Shown: piece after piece, positions 34,922 through 44,135 of the stretch
Numbering within the stretch: the stretch's first letter is position 1
Layout of the letters: each line of letters begins with the position of its first letter
Position numbers and translations under genes: made by a program
Notes under the pieces: model-generated
What the model saw: only the letters and a program-made list of their open reading frames with translations
Told to the model about the DNA's origin: nothing
The model's database searches: none
Assembly: GCA_035459965.1 (NCBI GenBank)
Contig: DATHXC010000004.1
Location: 434,001 to 498,000, forward strand
Source: DATHXC01 sp035459965
Lineage (GTDB): Bacteria; Pseudomonadota; Gammaproteobacteria; Burkholderiales; Methylophilaceae
Direction of reading: 5' to 3'
DNA: 64,000 nt

Positions 34922-35554
34922 TTATTTACGGATATCACTGACGTCGGATAAAAATCCGATGATTTCCTTGGGGTTGCCGGCGTCATCCAGAATCAGCATG
35001 GCTTCGTCCGAAATCAGGCGCCATTCACCACTGGCTGTCTTGATACGGTATTCATCTGTTTGATATTCGTGCTGCAAAAGTTTGGGCAGGCGCTCTGCGA
35101 CTTTATGCCAATCAGCCTCATGAATGTGGTCTTTCCAGAAGCTAGCTGAAGCCAGCACTGCACTTTTGCTGAACCCAAGCTGGTGCTCCACGTTGCTGCT
35201 GATAAATGTGATGTGGTAGTGAGCATCTGGCTCACAGGCATACACCATGACGCGCCCGGCATTGATGATTTCTGCTAGTCGTTGGGCTTCTTCATTTAAA
35301 TAGTTTACGTTGCCAATTAATTTTGAGTGGTTTCGATTTTCCGACTCAATCATGCGTAGCAATTCCGATGGGCGAACCTGCAGGGATTTTGAAAGCCGCG
35401 TAATCGTGATGAGGCTGGGAGAGCGTGCTCCGCGTTCGAGCAGTGAGATGTAAGTGCGGTCGAGGCCTGCCTCATGCGCCAGAAGTTCTTGCGAGATGCC
35501 GAGTTTTTTCCTGAGTCTTTTAAGCACTATGCTGAACGCGGAGCTTTTGATCAC
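34922..35554 (-). CDS. XRE-PAS regulator (paralogue 2)
   Basis: A 210-residue regulator. Residues 5-68 are an XRE HTH (LRKKLGISQELLAHEAGLDRTYISLLERGARSPSL; core GLDRTYISLLERG). Residues about 85-208 are a PAS domain with a PAC tail (TFISSNVEHQLGFS, EYRIKTASGEWRLISDEA, GNPKEIIGFLSDVSDI). The PAS fold probably senses a small molecule, redox state or light and modulates DNA binding; the ligand is unknown. The start is GTG. It is antiparallel to the other two paralogues. Confidence 0.85.
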   Translation of the reverse strand: MIKSSAFSIVLKRLRKKLGISQELLAHEAGLDRTYISLLERGARSPSLITITRLSKSLQVRPSELLRMIESENRNHSKLIGNVNYLNEEAQRLAEIINAGRVMVYACEPDAHYHITFISSNVEHQLGFSKSAVLASASFWKDHIHEADWHKVAERLPKLLQHEYQTDEYRIKTASGEWRLISDEAMLILDDAGNPKEIIGFLSDVSDIRK

Positions 35555-35704
35555 TGCATGCCACCTTATTCTTAATCGACAAGGTTAATCGCTACCTCAA
35601 TCAACTATCTTACACCTAGCAATTTGAAAAAACACATCAAAATGCAGCTGATTTTTAGCCTCTGTATTTCGCCGATTTATACAGATACCTATGTAAAGGT
35701 GACA

Positions 35705-35714
35705 ATAGTCCGTT
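35705..35714 (+). promoter_or_regulatory. second ATAGTCCGTT motif
   Basis: The 10-mer ATAGTCCGTT is shared with the region upstream of the first XRE gene and lies 109 bp before the third. Only one half of the palindrome is present here. Confidence 0.3.
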
Positions 35715-35813
35715 CATAAAAAAGCAATACTTGGTTAGCATCCGGGTACGAGATTTTTTGCATGAACTTACTGTATCAATGCGTAGATTTTTTGAGGGAA
35801 CAAAGACGAATCA

Positions 35814-36041
35814 ATGGTTGCAATACCTATCAAGTTTGGACTTATTTTAAAGCAGCAAAGAGAAAAAGCCGGATTTTCACAAGAGTACATTGCACTTCAG
35901 TCTGGTCTGGATCGAAGTTTTGTATCGATGCTAGAGCGTGGCAAGCGGCAACCTTCGTTATTGACTATTTACCACCTTTCCAAAGCTCTATCCATGAAGC
36001 CTAGCGAGCTGGTTGCGTTGGTTGAGGAGTGCCTGGATTAA
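35814..36041 (+). CDS. XRE-family regulator (paralogue 3)
   Basis: A 75-residue helix-turn-helix protein (REKAGFSQEYIALQSGLDRSFVSMLERGK; core SGLDRSFVSMLERG) ending in PSELVALVEE. It is closest to the neighbouring paralogues in the HTH and in the terminal SEL-A-L-E motif. The ATG follows GAGGGAA. Role unknown; probably a local repressor. Confidence 0.8.
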   Translation: MVAIPIKFGLILKQQREKAGFSQEYIALQSGLDRSFVSMLERGKRQPSLLTIYHLSKALSMKPSELVALVEECLD

Positions 36042-36140
36042 TTCTGTTTTAGTCAAAATTTAAGTCAAATTCCAGCCTGGTTTTGACTACGCTTTATTTA
36101 TGCTTTACTCGCTGCAGCTTTAACCCCCTTTGGACAATTA

Positions 36141-36428
36141 ATGAACAGTTCATCAGTACAAAATTTTCTCCAGATTCTGGACGAAATCTCTGACGCGACC
36201 GCCGATCAGGAGGTTGTATCGCTGGTGGATGACTTTCTTGCTGAGCATGTAAAGATTGCATCAGTGGAAAGGCGCAATCATGCACCTATGTTTGCGGGAA
36301 AGCGAGAGTTTCTGGTGACTTTCACCAGTCACGAAGATGCTGCTTGTGCCGGTGTCACGCTTAACTCGCACAGATATGGACGCTTCCGACGACATGGCTA
36401 TTATGGTCTCGTTATTGAGCTTGGTTGA
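36141..36428 (+). CDS. uncharacterised small protein
   Basis: A 95-residue protein not recognised. The first half is helical and acidic (SLVDDFLAEHV), while the second half is basic and ends with an RYGRFRRHGYYGLVIELG sequence (shortened core RFRRHGYYG). It has no membrane segment. Composition looks coding, and a gene in this 650-bp gap is plausible, but its reality is only moderately supported. Confidence 0.5.
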   Translation: MNSSSVQNFLQILDEISDATADQEVVSLVDDFLAEHVKIASVERRNHAPMFAGKREFLVTFTSHEDAACAGVTLNSHRYGRFRRHGYYGLVIELG

Positions 36429-36685
36429 TTGAACGCCTGGCTAATTGAATCCAAATTTCTCCACCCTGTAGTTTTCTGCTTTAATCCCCTCGAAACTTCC
36501 ATTTTTAATCTCGCTGTAGGTAGATTCTTACTTCACTATCCTGCGCTGTCCTATTTCCGCAAGTTGGGCTAATCGCCACAATGTTCACGGCCTTACAGAC
36601 AAAAGCAAGATAGAATGCACTGACAGGCTCAAGAACCCCATCATCAACAAGCTCAAGAGCTGAATAAACAAAAGGAACCCCCGCT

Positions 36686-37483
36686 GTGTGGCTACGTACT
36701 GGATGTGATATTACCTTTGACGTTAGCGTCGAGACGCCATTTATCCTCATGTTGCGTCCACGCAGTGGCACGCATCAATGGGTGGCGCGCGAATCCTACA
36801 CCATGAAGCCCAGCGTGCCGGTGGTTGAATATACCGATAATTACGGCAATCTTTGCCAGCGTCTGATCGCACCTCCGGGTGAGTTTTCCATAAGAACTTC
36901 AGCCGACATCCTCACTGCAGATGGTATCAATGTCAGTCCTGGCGCGCCTTTCGAGGATGTGCAGAATCTGCCTAACGAGGTGCTCACCTATCTGCTGCCA
37001 ACACGCTATTGTGAGTCGGATCGCTTTATAGACTTGGGCCAAGAAATTGTTGCTGGTGTAGAGCCCGGCTATGACCAGGTGGCCGCTATTGAGACATGGA
37101 TACGCAATAATATTCATTTCAATCCAGACTCTATCCATTTCCAGTTATCCGCAGTCGAGGTGAATCAGCAGCGAGAGGGAGTATGTCGCGAGCTGGCGCA
37201 TCTGGGTATCGCTCTATGTCGTGGCTTGTGTATCCCCGCGCGGATGGTGGTCGGCTATCTGCATAAGCTCGAACCTATGGATTTTCATGCCTGGTTTGAG
37301 GCTTATGTCGGTGGTCGCTGGTATACCTTTGACGCAACCCAGCCTCACCCCAGAGGCGGGCGCGTTACCGTCGCCTATGGGCGCGATGCCGCCGATGTGG
37401 CGATATTCAACCAGTTTGGTCCGGCTTTATATCCAAGGGAAATGATAGTAAGGGTTGAGGAACTGGATTCGGCCCCCGACTAA
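36686..37483 (+). CDS. transglutaminase-like cysteine protease family protein
   Basis: A 265-residue protein with a transglutaminase-like core. The N-terminal about 75 residues resemble the bacterial transglutaminase N-domain. The triad is readable as Cys in REGVCRELAHLG, His in DFHAWFEAYV and Asp in YTFDATQPHPRGG. Such proteins cleave peptides or amides, or form crosslinks; no signal peptide is seen. The start is a GTG after an AAGGAA site. A second transglutaminase gene lies 200 bp downstream. Confidence 0.85.
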   Translation: MWLRTGCDITFDVSVETPFILMLRPRSGTHQWVARESYTMKPSVPVVEYTDNYGNLCQRLIAPPGEFSIRTSADILTADGINVSPGAPFEDVQNLPNEVLTYLLPTRYCESDRFIDLGQEIVAGVEPGYDQVAAIETWIRNNIHFNPDSIHFQLSAVEVNQQREGVCRELAHLGIALCRGLCIPARMVVGYLHKLEPMDFHAWFEAYVGGRWYTFDATQPHPRGGRVTVAYGRDAADVAIFNQFGPALYPREMIVRVEELDSAPD

Positions 37484-37687
37484 ACTCAGCATGCCTATCA
37501 AAACTCACATTTCGTTGTGATGCTGCGTTGCTTATCAAAAAGTTCTCCTTACATATTAACTATATGCCGCGTCGAATTTTTTGGTTCGCGCCCTTGGCAT
37601 CAAACCGAGCTGCTTTAGCAGCCGTTTTGATGGACATGCCCTTTACGGGTATAAATTGTAAATCTGAATTTTTAGAGACATGCTGAC

Positions 37688-38542
37688 ATGCAAAGACTAC
37701 GCATTAAACACCTGACGGAATACGTATTCCCCACTGAGGTTACGCTTAACCAGCACCGGCTTCTGCTTCGTCCGCGTGAGGGGCATGATGTGCGTATCGA
37801 GTCATCCAAGCTGGAAATCAGTCCTGCCTACACCATCAAGTGGCAGCGTGATGTCTTCGATAATTCGCTCGCAGTTGTCAATTTTTTAGAGTGTGCGGAT
37901 AGACTTACAATTGCCAGTGAAGTTGTCATTCAGCACTACGAGCAGGCGCCCTATGATTTTCTGGTGGATGACTACGCTGTGAACTACCCCTTTGTCTATG
38001 CAGTAGGGGAGCAGGTCGATCTGGCTGCTTTTCAGCAGCCTGTGTTTTTTAACGAGCAACACATCATCAACGACTGGCTGCAACAGCTTGGTTTATACGG
38101 CATGGAAACCTTTAGTTTGCTGGTGAGAATGAACCAGGCCATCAGTACCCAGTTTCGTTATCAGATGCGAGAAGAGGCTGGCGTGCAACCGCCGAGCCAG
38201 ACATTGAACCAGCGTAGCGGTTCGTGCCGCGATTACGCTACATTATTCATTGAAGCTTGTCGCTGTCTTGGCTTGGCAAGCCGCTTCGTCAGTGGCTATT
38301 TACATGCCCCGGCGACAGAGGCGGGCAATGCCACGACCCATGCCTGGGTTGAGGTTTACCTGCCCGGCACCGGCTGGAAAGGGTTTGACCCGACAGCTGG
38401 TGAAGTCACTGGTAGCCATCATATTGCCGTTGCCGTTGCGCGTGATCCGGAAACGGTACCGCCCGTCTCCGGCAGCTTCATTGGGCCGGGCCTGATTACA
38501 CCGGGGCTATTGGTCAATGTGCAGGTTAATCTACTGACCTGA
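37688..38542 (+). CDS. transglutaminase family protein with N-terminal domain
   Basis: A 284-residue protein with the bacterial transglutaminase-like N-terminal domain (about 1-85; LRIKHLTEYVFPTEVTLNQHRLLLRPRE, key HRLLLRPRE) and a transglutaminase core. Cys is in RSGSCRDYATLFIEACR, His in TTHAWVEVYLPGTGW and Asp in GFDPTAGEV. It is the same superfamily as its neighbour but a different subgroup. Substrate unknown; presumably a cytoplasmic peptide- or amide-cleaving enzyme. Confidence 0.88.
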   Translation: MQRLRIKHLTEYVFPTEVTLNQHRLLLRPREGHDVRIESSKLEISPAYTIKWQRDVFDNSLAVVNFLECADRLTIASEVVIQHYEQAPYDFLVDDYAVNYPFVYAVGEQVDLAAFQQPVFFNEQHIINDWLQQLGLYGMETFSLLVRMNQAISTQFRYQMREEAGVQPPSQTLNQRSGSCRDYATLFIEACRCLGLASRFVSGYLHAPATEAGNATTHAWVEVYLPGTGWKGFDPTAGEVTGSHHIAVAVARDPETVPPVSGSFIGPGLITPGLLVNVQVNLLT

Positions 38543-38606
38543 TTTAATAGCCTGATGTAATATCTGGTTTGCATGCCTGCACGCTTATTGCTACTGGAGT
38601 CAAACT

Positions 38607-39422
38607 TTGAAAGATAAAACCATCGCCATTCTGGAAAACCGAACCGGCGAGCAGTTTGCCGATCTGGTGAGAAAGTACGGTGGCACCCCATTTCGTTCGC
38701 CCGCCCTGGCTGAGATCCCGGACATTGATCCGGTATTGATCGCTGAACTGATCAAAGCCTGGCAGGTCGACTTACCTGACATTTTTATCTTCCAGACAGG
38801 CGTTGGTGTCAAAGCACTGTTTGCGGCGACCGATGCCTTAGGCATTACCGAGCCATTATTGCAGGTGCTGGCTTCCACCATGATTGTAGTGCGTGGTCCT
38901 AAACCTACAGCCGTGCTGCGATCGCGCAGCGTGCGGATAGACCTGACGGCGCAGGACCCCTATACCACAGCAGAAGTGCTGGTAGAGCTGGATGCAGCGA
39001 CCTCTATTGCTGGCAAGCGCATTGTGGTGCAACGCTATGGTGACACCAACCTTGAGCTGCAAGCGGCACTGGAGGCCAGGGGCGCTCAAGTGAGCGAGAT
39101 TACAACTTACCGTTGGAGCTTGCCGGAGAATACGCAACCCATGATAGACCTCATGGATGCGTTGGATGCTGGAAAAATTGATGTAGTGTGTTTTACCAGC
39201 GCCTCGCAGGTGTATAACCTGTTTGCGCTGGCACAGCAATCTGGTCGTGAGCAGGCGTTACAACAGGGTTTGAATCGCAGCCTGATTGCATCCATCGGCC
39301 CGGTGTGCACCGTGGCACTGGGCAAATATGGCATCAAGATAGATATTGAGCCGCAACCTCCCAAACTGGGGCCATTCATCACAGCAATTAATAGTAAGCT
39401 GGCTTCTCTCGAAGCCAGTTAG
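38607..39422 (+). CDS. hemD: uroporphyrinogen-III synthase (HemD-like)
   Basis: A 271-residue protein of the HEM4/uroporphyrinogen-III synthase family, which closes hydroxymethylbilane to uroporphyrinogen III. The bilobed sequence shows VVRGPKPTAVLRS and VVQRYGDTNLELQAALEARGAQV, typical family motifs, and a C-terminal SIGPVCTVALGKYGI. The start is a TTG after a TGGAG site. It is not near hemC, so it may be a second, specialised copy; the canonical gene is not visible here. Confidence 0.82.
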   Translation: MKDKTIAILENRTGEQFADLVRKYGGTPFRSPALAEIPDIDPVLIAELIKAWQVDLPDIFIFQTGVGVKALFAATDALGITEPLLQVLASTMIVVRGPKPTAVLRSRSVRIDLTAQDPYTTAEVLVELDAATSIAGKRIVVQRYGDTNLELQAALEARGAQVSEITTYRWSLPENTQPMIDLMDALDAGKIDVVCFTSASQVYNLFALAQQSGREQALQQGLNRSLIASIGPVCTVALGKYGIKIDIEPQPPKLGPFITAINSKLASLEAS

Positions 39423-39505
39423 TCTCACTGCTATATAGTCTAGTTACGCCAAACTTAGCCTGCCCCACCCCTTAAAATCTGTTTTTTTCTTTGCTTGAAA
39501 GCTTA

Positions 39506-39553
39506 TTGCATTTCAAGTCTTATATAAGATATAAAACTGTAGACTTGAAATGC
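39506..39553 (+). promoter_or_regulatory. promoter and nested palindromes upstream of gntR
   Basis: TTGCAT (39506-39511) and TATAAA (39530-39535) form a sigma-70-like promoter with an 18-base spacer. It is overlapped by a perfect 12-bp inverted repeat (GCATTTCAAGTC at 39508-39519, GACTTGAAATGC at 39542-39553) and an inner 12-base palindrome TCTTATATAAGA (39518-39529). The arrangement suits autoregulation by the downstream GntR protein. Confidence 0.6.
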
Positions 39554-39597
39554 CGCTCGTGATAATTTTACACAGATGAATGTAGCGTTAGATTGAT

Positions 39598-40335
39598 ATG
39601 GATAGCATCGCCCTCACATCCCCCAGTTTTCGCCCGCTTTACCAGCAGATCAAGGTATTGCTGACGCAGAGCTTGATTGCAGGCGAGTGGCGTCCCGGAG
39701 AGGCTATTCCCAGCGAAATGGATCTGGCTGCCAGATTCAAAGTCAGCCAAGGTACCGTCAGGAAAGCGGTGGATGAACTGGCTTCAGAAAATATACTGGT
39801 GCGTCGGCAAGGTAAAGGCACCTATGTGGCCACCCATAATGAAGAGGGTATCAAGCAGCGTTTTCTAAGGCTGACTGCTACCAGTGGCCAAAAAGAGGTA
39901 TTACAGAATCAATTGCTTGAGTTCTCCCGTGCCAAGGCATCCGCCGAAGTAGCCACACTGCTAGAGCTCAAAGCTGGTTCTGCCACTATTGAAATCAAGC
40001 GCTTGCTTTCATTCTCTGGCCGTGCGGTTATTTACGATCACATCATCCTGCCAGCAGCCCCGTTCAAAGGGCTTAGTGCAGCACGTATCGAGCAGAAACA
40101 GGAATCCATGTACAGCGTATACGAAGGCGATTATGGCATCCGCATGGTGCGTGCAGAAGAGAGGCTTAAGGCCGTCGCAGCAGATGCTGACGTTGCCGGG
40201 CGGCTGGGATTGGCTGCCGGATCACCCTTATTGAGCATAGAGCGCATCTCCTATACCTATGGCGATAAACCCATGGAATGGCGGCATGGACTTTGCATCA
40301 CCGATGATCATCATTACCGCAATGAGCTTGAGTAA
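39598..40335 (+). CDS. GntR-family (HutC/UTRA) regulator
   Basis: A 245-residue repressor. Its winged HTH (about 8-75) includes IPSEMDLAARFKVSQGTVRKAVDELASENILVRRQGKGTY (core AARFKVSQGTVRKA). A UTRA-type ligand domain follows (about 90-240; LLSIERISYTYGDKPMEWR). It probably controls the downstream malic enzyme-sdh-fum block in response to a metabolite. Palindromes lie just upstream of its own start. Confidence 0.93.
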   Translation: MDSIALTSPSFRPLYQQIKVLLTQSLIAGEWRPGEAIPSEMDLAARFKVSQGTVRKAVDELASENILVRRQGKGTYVATHNEEGIKQRFLRLTATSGQKEVLQNQLLEFSRAKASAEVATLLELKAGSATIEIKRLLSFSGRAVIYDHIILPAAPFKGLSAARIEQKQESMYSVYEGDYGIRMVRAEERLKAVAADADVAGRLGLAAGSPLLSIERISYTYGDKPMEWRHGLCITDDHHYRNELE

Positions 40336-40385
40336 TGAATGCCGATTAACAACCGCTCCCCGAATATGTTGCTTTACCTTCTCAT

Positions 40386-41597
40386 ATGCAATCCAAGGCC
40401 CACATGGACAACCTGAAACAAAAAGCGCTCGATTATCATGAATTCCCCAAGCCGGGGAAACTGTCAGTTGATTCTTCAAAACCATGCCTGACTCAGCAGG
40501 ATCTCTCACTGGCTTATACCCCTGGCGTGGCAGAGCCGGTGCGGGAAATCCATCGTGACCCTGAGAATGCCTACCGTTATACCAATAAAGGCAACCTGAT
40601 TGCTGTCATTACCGATGGTACTGCGGTACTTGGTTTAGGCAATGTAGGTGCGCTGGCGGGCAAGCCAGTCATGGAAGGCAAGGCCGTCCTGTTCAAGCGC
40701 TTTGCGGGTATAGATGTATTCGATATCGAGATCAAGGCGCCCAGTGTCGAAGCGTTTATCGAGACCGTGGTGAATATCGCGCCTACTTTTGGCGGCATCA
40801 ACCTGGAAGATATTGCTGCCCCACATTGCTTCCGTATCGAGAAAGAACTGCGAGAACGCCTTGATATCCCGGTATTTCATGATGACCAGCATGGCACTGC
40901 CGTCATCGTCAGCGCAGCGCTAATCAATGCGCTTGTGCTACAGGGCAAGCAGCTGGATACAGTCAAGATTGTGTTTTTAGGGGCTGGAGCAGCAGGCTGT
41001 GCCTGTGCGCGTCTGCTTAAAGTCATGGGGGCAAGCAATATCACCATGGTGGATAAAGATGGGGTGCTGACCACTGACCGCAAGGACTTGCATGACATGA
41101 ACCGCGATCTGGCAAGCAACACCGATGCAACAACGCTCGCCGAGCTGATGGTGGATGCAGATGTGTTTGTCGGGGTCTCTGCTGCCAATGCGCTTTCACC
41201 CGAGCTGTTGCGCCTGATGGCCCCTAAACCAGTAGTTTTCGCGCTGGCCAACCCTGACCCCGAGATACTGCCGGATGTTGCTAATGCGATTCGGGATGAC
41301 CTGATTATGGCGACGGGGCGTTCTGATTTCCCTAATCAGGTCAACAATGTGCTTGGTTTCCCGTTCCTGTTTCGCGGTGCGCTGGATGCGCGTGCCAGGC
41401 AAATCACAACTGCGATGCAAATCGCCGCAGCCAGGGAGCTCGCGGCCATAGCACGTGAATCGGTACCCCAAACCGTGCTGGATGCATACCAACTGAACGA
41501 ACTCAGTTTTGGTAAGGATTACATCATCCCCAAGCCATTCGATCCTAGGCTTTTGGAGCGTGTTTCTTCGGCTGTTGCCAAAGCAGCTAAAGAGTAA
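40386..41597 (+). CDS. maeB: malic enzyme (MaeB type without PTA domain)
   Basis: A 403-residue oxidative decarboxylase of malate to pyruvate. The N-terminus (LDYHEFPKPGKLSVDSSKP) and LAYTPGVAEPV are MaeB-like, FDIEIKAPSVEAF and GTAV are in the substrate domain, and the Rossmann motif is FLGAGAAGCACARL. The usual C-terminal phosphotransacetylase-like domain of MaeB is absent, giving the short form. It is directly followed by sdhC. Cofactor choice (NAD or NADP) cannot be read with certainty. Confidence 0.93.
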   Translation: MQSKAHMDNLKQKALDYHEFPKPGKLSVDSSKPCLTQQDLSLAYTPGVAEPVREIHRDPENAYRYTNKGNLIAVITDGTAVLGLGNVGALAGKPVMEGKAVLFKRFAGIDVFDIEIKAPSVEAFIETVVNIAPTFGGINLEDIAAPHCFRIEKELRERLDIPVFHDDQHGTAVIVSAALINALVLQGKQLDTVKIVFLGAGAAGCACARLLKVMGASNITMVDKDGVLTTDRKDLHDMNRDLASNTDATTLAELMVDADVFVGVSAANALSPELLRLMAPKPVVFALANPDPEILPDVANAIRDDLIMATGRSDFPNQVNNVLGFPFLFRGALDARARQITTAMQIAAARELAAIARESVPQTVLDAYQLNELSFGKDYIIPKPFDPRLLERVSSAVAKAAKE

Positions 41598-41604
41598 GCA
41601 AAAA

Positions 41605-41997
41605 ATGAGTGTGAATCCCGCTATCAAGAAGAAGCGCCCCAAGAACCTTAACCTGACCAAGGTGCGCCTGCCTATACCGGCGCTGGTTTCCATTCTGCAT
41701 CGAGCCAGTGGGGTGTTTTTATTCTTGATGATCCCGCTATTGTTGTGGGCTTTGCAGTCGTCACTTGAGTCCGAACAGGGCTTTCAACAATTGCAGGCAA
41801 TTGCTGCCCACCCTTTAACAAAACTGCTTTTGCTGGTATTCGCATGGGCGTTTCTGCATCACTTTTTTGCGGGTATTCGCCATCTGGCACTGGATGCACG
41901 CTGGGGTGTGGAGCTCAAACAAGCCAGGCTGACCAGTAAGCTGGTACTGATCGTGAGCGTGTTGCTCACACTGGCAACCGGAGCTTGGCTATGGTGA
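41605..41997 (+). CDS. sdhC: succinate dehydrogenase cytochrome b556 subunit
   Basis: A 130-residue membrane anchor with three hydrophobic helices. The family signature RPKNLNLTKVRLPIPALVSILHRASG includes the SILHRASG quinone/heme-site segment, and HHFFAGIRHLALD holds the heme-ligand His. I chose the ATG at 41605, seven bases after the malic enzyme stop. It is the first gene of the sdhCDAB cluster. Confidence 0.95.
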   Translation: MSVNPAIKKKRPKNLNLTKVRLPIPALVSILHRASGVFLFLMIPLLLWALQSSLESEQGFQQLQAIAAHPLTKLLLLVFAWAFLHHFFAGIRHLALDARWGVELKQARLTSKLVLIVSVLLTLATGAWLW

Positions 41998-42338
41998 TGC
42001 AGATTTTTACTAACGCGTTTCATGGCCTGCGCGATTGGGTGGTCCAACGTAGTACGGCCGCCATCATGGCTATTTACAGTTTAACGATGCTGGTGCTATG
42101 CCTGATCTACCAGCCCACCAGCTATGCCGTATGGAAAACGTTGATGGGCAATGCCTGTTTAAGGCTGATGACATTGCTGTTTCTGCTTAGCCTGTTCGCC
42201 CATGCATGGATAGGTGTGAAAGACGTGCTGGTTGACTACATCAAGCCTCTACGCCTGCGGCAATTCCTGCATTACTCAACGGCAATTTCATTATTCGCTT
42301 ATGCGGCGTGGTCGGCGCATATTTTATGGAACGCATGA
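41991..42338 (+). CDS. sdhD: succinate dehydrogenase membrane anchor subunit
   Basis: A 115-residue anchor with three helices. FHGLRDWVVQRSTAAIMAIYS is the typical Gly-x-x-x-Trp-x-x-Gln-Arg quinone-site start, and LFAHAWIGVKDVLVDYIKP carries the heme-ligand His and the Asp-Tyr pair. The ATG at 41991 overlaps the end of sdhC; a second ATG at 41997 is equally possible. Overlap with sdhA at its 3' end indicates translational coupling. Confidence 0.93.
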   Translation: MVMQIFTNAFHGLRDWVVQRSTAAIMAIYSLTMLVLCLIYQPTSYAVWKTLMGNACLRLMTLLFLLSLFAHAWIGVKDVLVDYIKPLRLRQFLHYSTAISLFAYAAWSAHILWNA

Positions 42339-44122
42339 TGGCTTCTGAAACTCCACAACAGTCACGTAAGAAGCCCGAGATCAAGCAGTTCGATGCCGTC
42401 ATAGTCGGTGCCGGCGGTGCTGGCTTGCGTGCGGCATTGCAGCTTTCAAGTTCCGGCATGAAGGTGGCAGTGATTTCCAAGGTGTTCCCGACTCGCTCCC
42501 ATACCGTGGCTGCGCAGGGCGGTATTGCAGCTTCACTGGGCAATGTCGGCGGCGATAACTGGCTATGGCATATGTATGACACCATCAAGGGTTCGGATTA
42601 CCTGGGTGACCAGGATGCCATTGAATTCATGTGCAAGGGTGCAGCAGAAGCCGTTTATGAGCTGGAGCATTTCGGCATGCCGTTTGACCGCATGGAAAAC
42701 GGCAAGATATACCAGCGCCCATTCGGTGGCATGACGCAGAATTTTGGTGACACACCAATCTCGCGCACCTGTGCCGCGGCAGACCGCACTGGGCATGCCA
42801 TGTTGCACACGCTTTACCAGCGTAACATCCAGAGCAATACCAATTTTTTTATCGAATGGCTGGCGCTGGACCTCATTCGTGATGCTGAGGGTACGGTGCT
42901 GGGCATCACCGCCATGGAAATGGAAACCGGTGAAGTTAGTATCTTTCATGCCAAGGTCACCTTGTTTGCCACTGGCGGCGCAGGCCGTATCTTCCAGGCC
43001 AGCACCAATGCTTTCATCAATACCGGCGATGGCCTGGGCATGGCGGCGCGGGCAGGCATACCGCTGCAGGATATGGAGTTCTGGCAGTTTCACCCAACCG
43101 GCGTGCTGGATGCCGGGGTGCTGATCTCCGAAGGCGTGCGTGGCGAGGGTGGCTATCTGGTGAATAGCGAGGGCGAACGCTTCATGCAGCGCTATGCACC
43201 ATCCGCCATGGACCTGGCCAGCCGCGATGTGGTGTCACGGGCTATTGCCACGGAGATCAAGCAGGGACGTGGTATAGGCAAGAACAAGGATGCCGTCTAC
43301 CTGAAGCTGGATCATCTTGACCCGGACATCATCAAGCAGAAGCTGCCTGGTATCCGCGAAATCGCCATGAAATTCGCCAATGTTGATCCTATCGACTCGC
43401 CTATCCCGGTGGTGCCTACCGTGCATTACATGATGGGTGGTATCCCCACCAATATTCACGGCCAGGTATGCGATACCGTTACCCGCGATGCGGTTCCAGG
43501 CTTTTATGCCGTGGGCGAATGTGCCTGTGTCTCGGTGCATGGCGCTAACCGGCTTGGCTCAAACTCGCTGCTGGATCTGATGGTTTTTGGCAAGGCAGCA
43601 GGCGTGCACATGACCGAATATGTAGCGCAGCATGCGGCACACAAACCATTACCTGCGGATGCTGGCGAGGTCAGCATGGCAAGGCTTTCCCGGCTCGACA
43701 GTCAACAAGGTGGGGAGAATGTCACCGAAGTGGGTGCTGATATGCGCCGGGTGATGCAGGCGCATTGCGGTGTGTTCCGTTTCGCCGACCTGTTGCAGGA
43801 AGGGCTGGAGCATATCCATCAGGTGGCAGATCGCATCAGGCATACCCAGATAGGGGACAAGAGCATGGTATTCAACACCGCGCGGGTAGAGGCGCTGGAA
43901 CTGGATAACCTGATTGAAGTGGCTGTCGCTACCATGACTGCTGCCCATGCCCGTCAGGAGAGTCGCGGCTCACACTGTAGGGAGGATTTCCCTAAGCGTG
44001 ATGATGAGCGCTGGCTCACCCATTCCCTGTATTACGCATTGCCGAAAAAGCTGGCTTACAAGCCCGTGAATATGCAACCGCTGACGGTTGAGTCGTTCCC
44101 TTTGAAATCGCGAGTGTATTAG
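42335..44122 (+). CDS. sdhA: succinate dehydrogenase flavoprotein subunit
   Basis: A 595-residue FAD subunit that oxidises succinate to fumarate. Seen: VIVGAGGAGLRAAL (FAD binding), SHTVAAQGGIAASLGN with the flavin-linking His, the active-site HPTG segment, and GANRLGSNSLLDLMVFG. I chose the ATG at 42335, which overlaps the sdhD stop; ATGs at 42326 and 42338 are alternatives. Confidence 0.97.
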   Translation: MMASETPQQSRKKPEIKQFDAVIVGAGGAGLRAALQLSSSGMKVAVISKVFPTRSHTVAAQGGIAASLGNVGGDNWLWHMYDTIKGSDYLGDQDAIEFMCKGAAEAVYELEHFGMPFDRMENGKIYQRPFGGMTQNFGDTPISRTCAAADRTGHAMLHTLYQRNIQSNTNFFIEWLALDLIRDAEGTVLGITAMEMETGEVSIFHAKVTLFATGGAGRIFQASTNAFINTGDGLGMAARAGIPLQDMEFWQFHPTGVLDAGVLISEGVRGEGGYLVNSEGERFMQRYAPSAMDLASRDVVSRAIATEIKQGRGIGKNKDAVYLKLDHLDPDIIKQKLPGIREIAMKFANVDPIDSPIPVVPTVHYMMGGIPTNIHGQVCDTVTRDAVPGFYAVGECACVSVHGANRLGSNSLLDLMVFGKAAGVHMTEYVAQHAAHKPLPADAGEVSMARLSRLDSQQGGENVTEVGADMRRVMQAHCGVFRFADLLQEGLEHIHQVADRIRHTQIGDKSMVFNTARVEALELDNLIEVAVATMTAAHARQESRGSHCREDFPKRDDERWLTHSLYYALPKKLAYKPVNMQPLTVESFPLKSRVY

Positions 44123-44135
44123 TCAGGAGTCCGAT

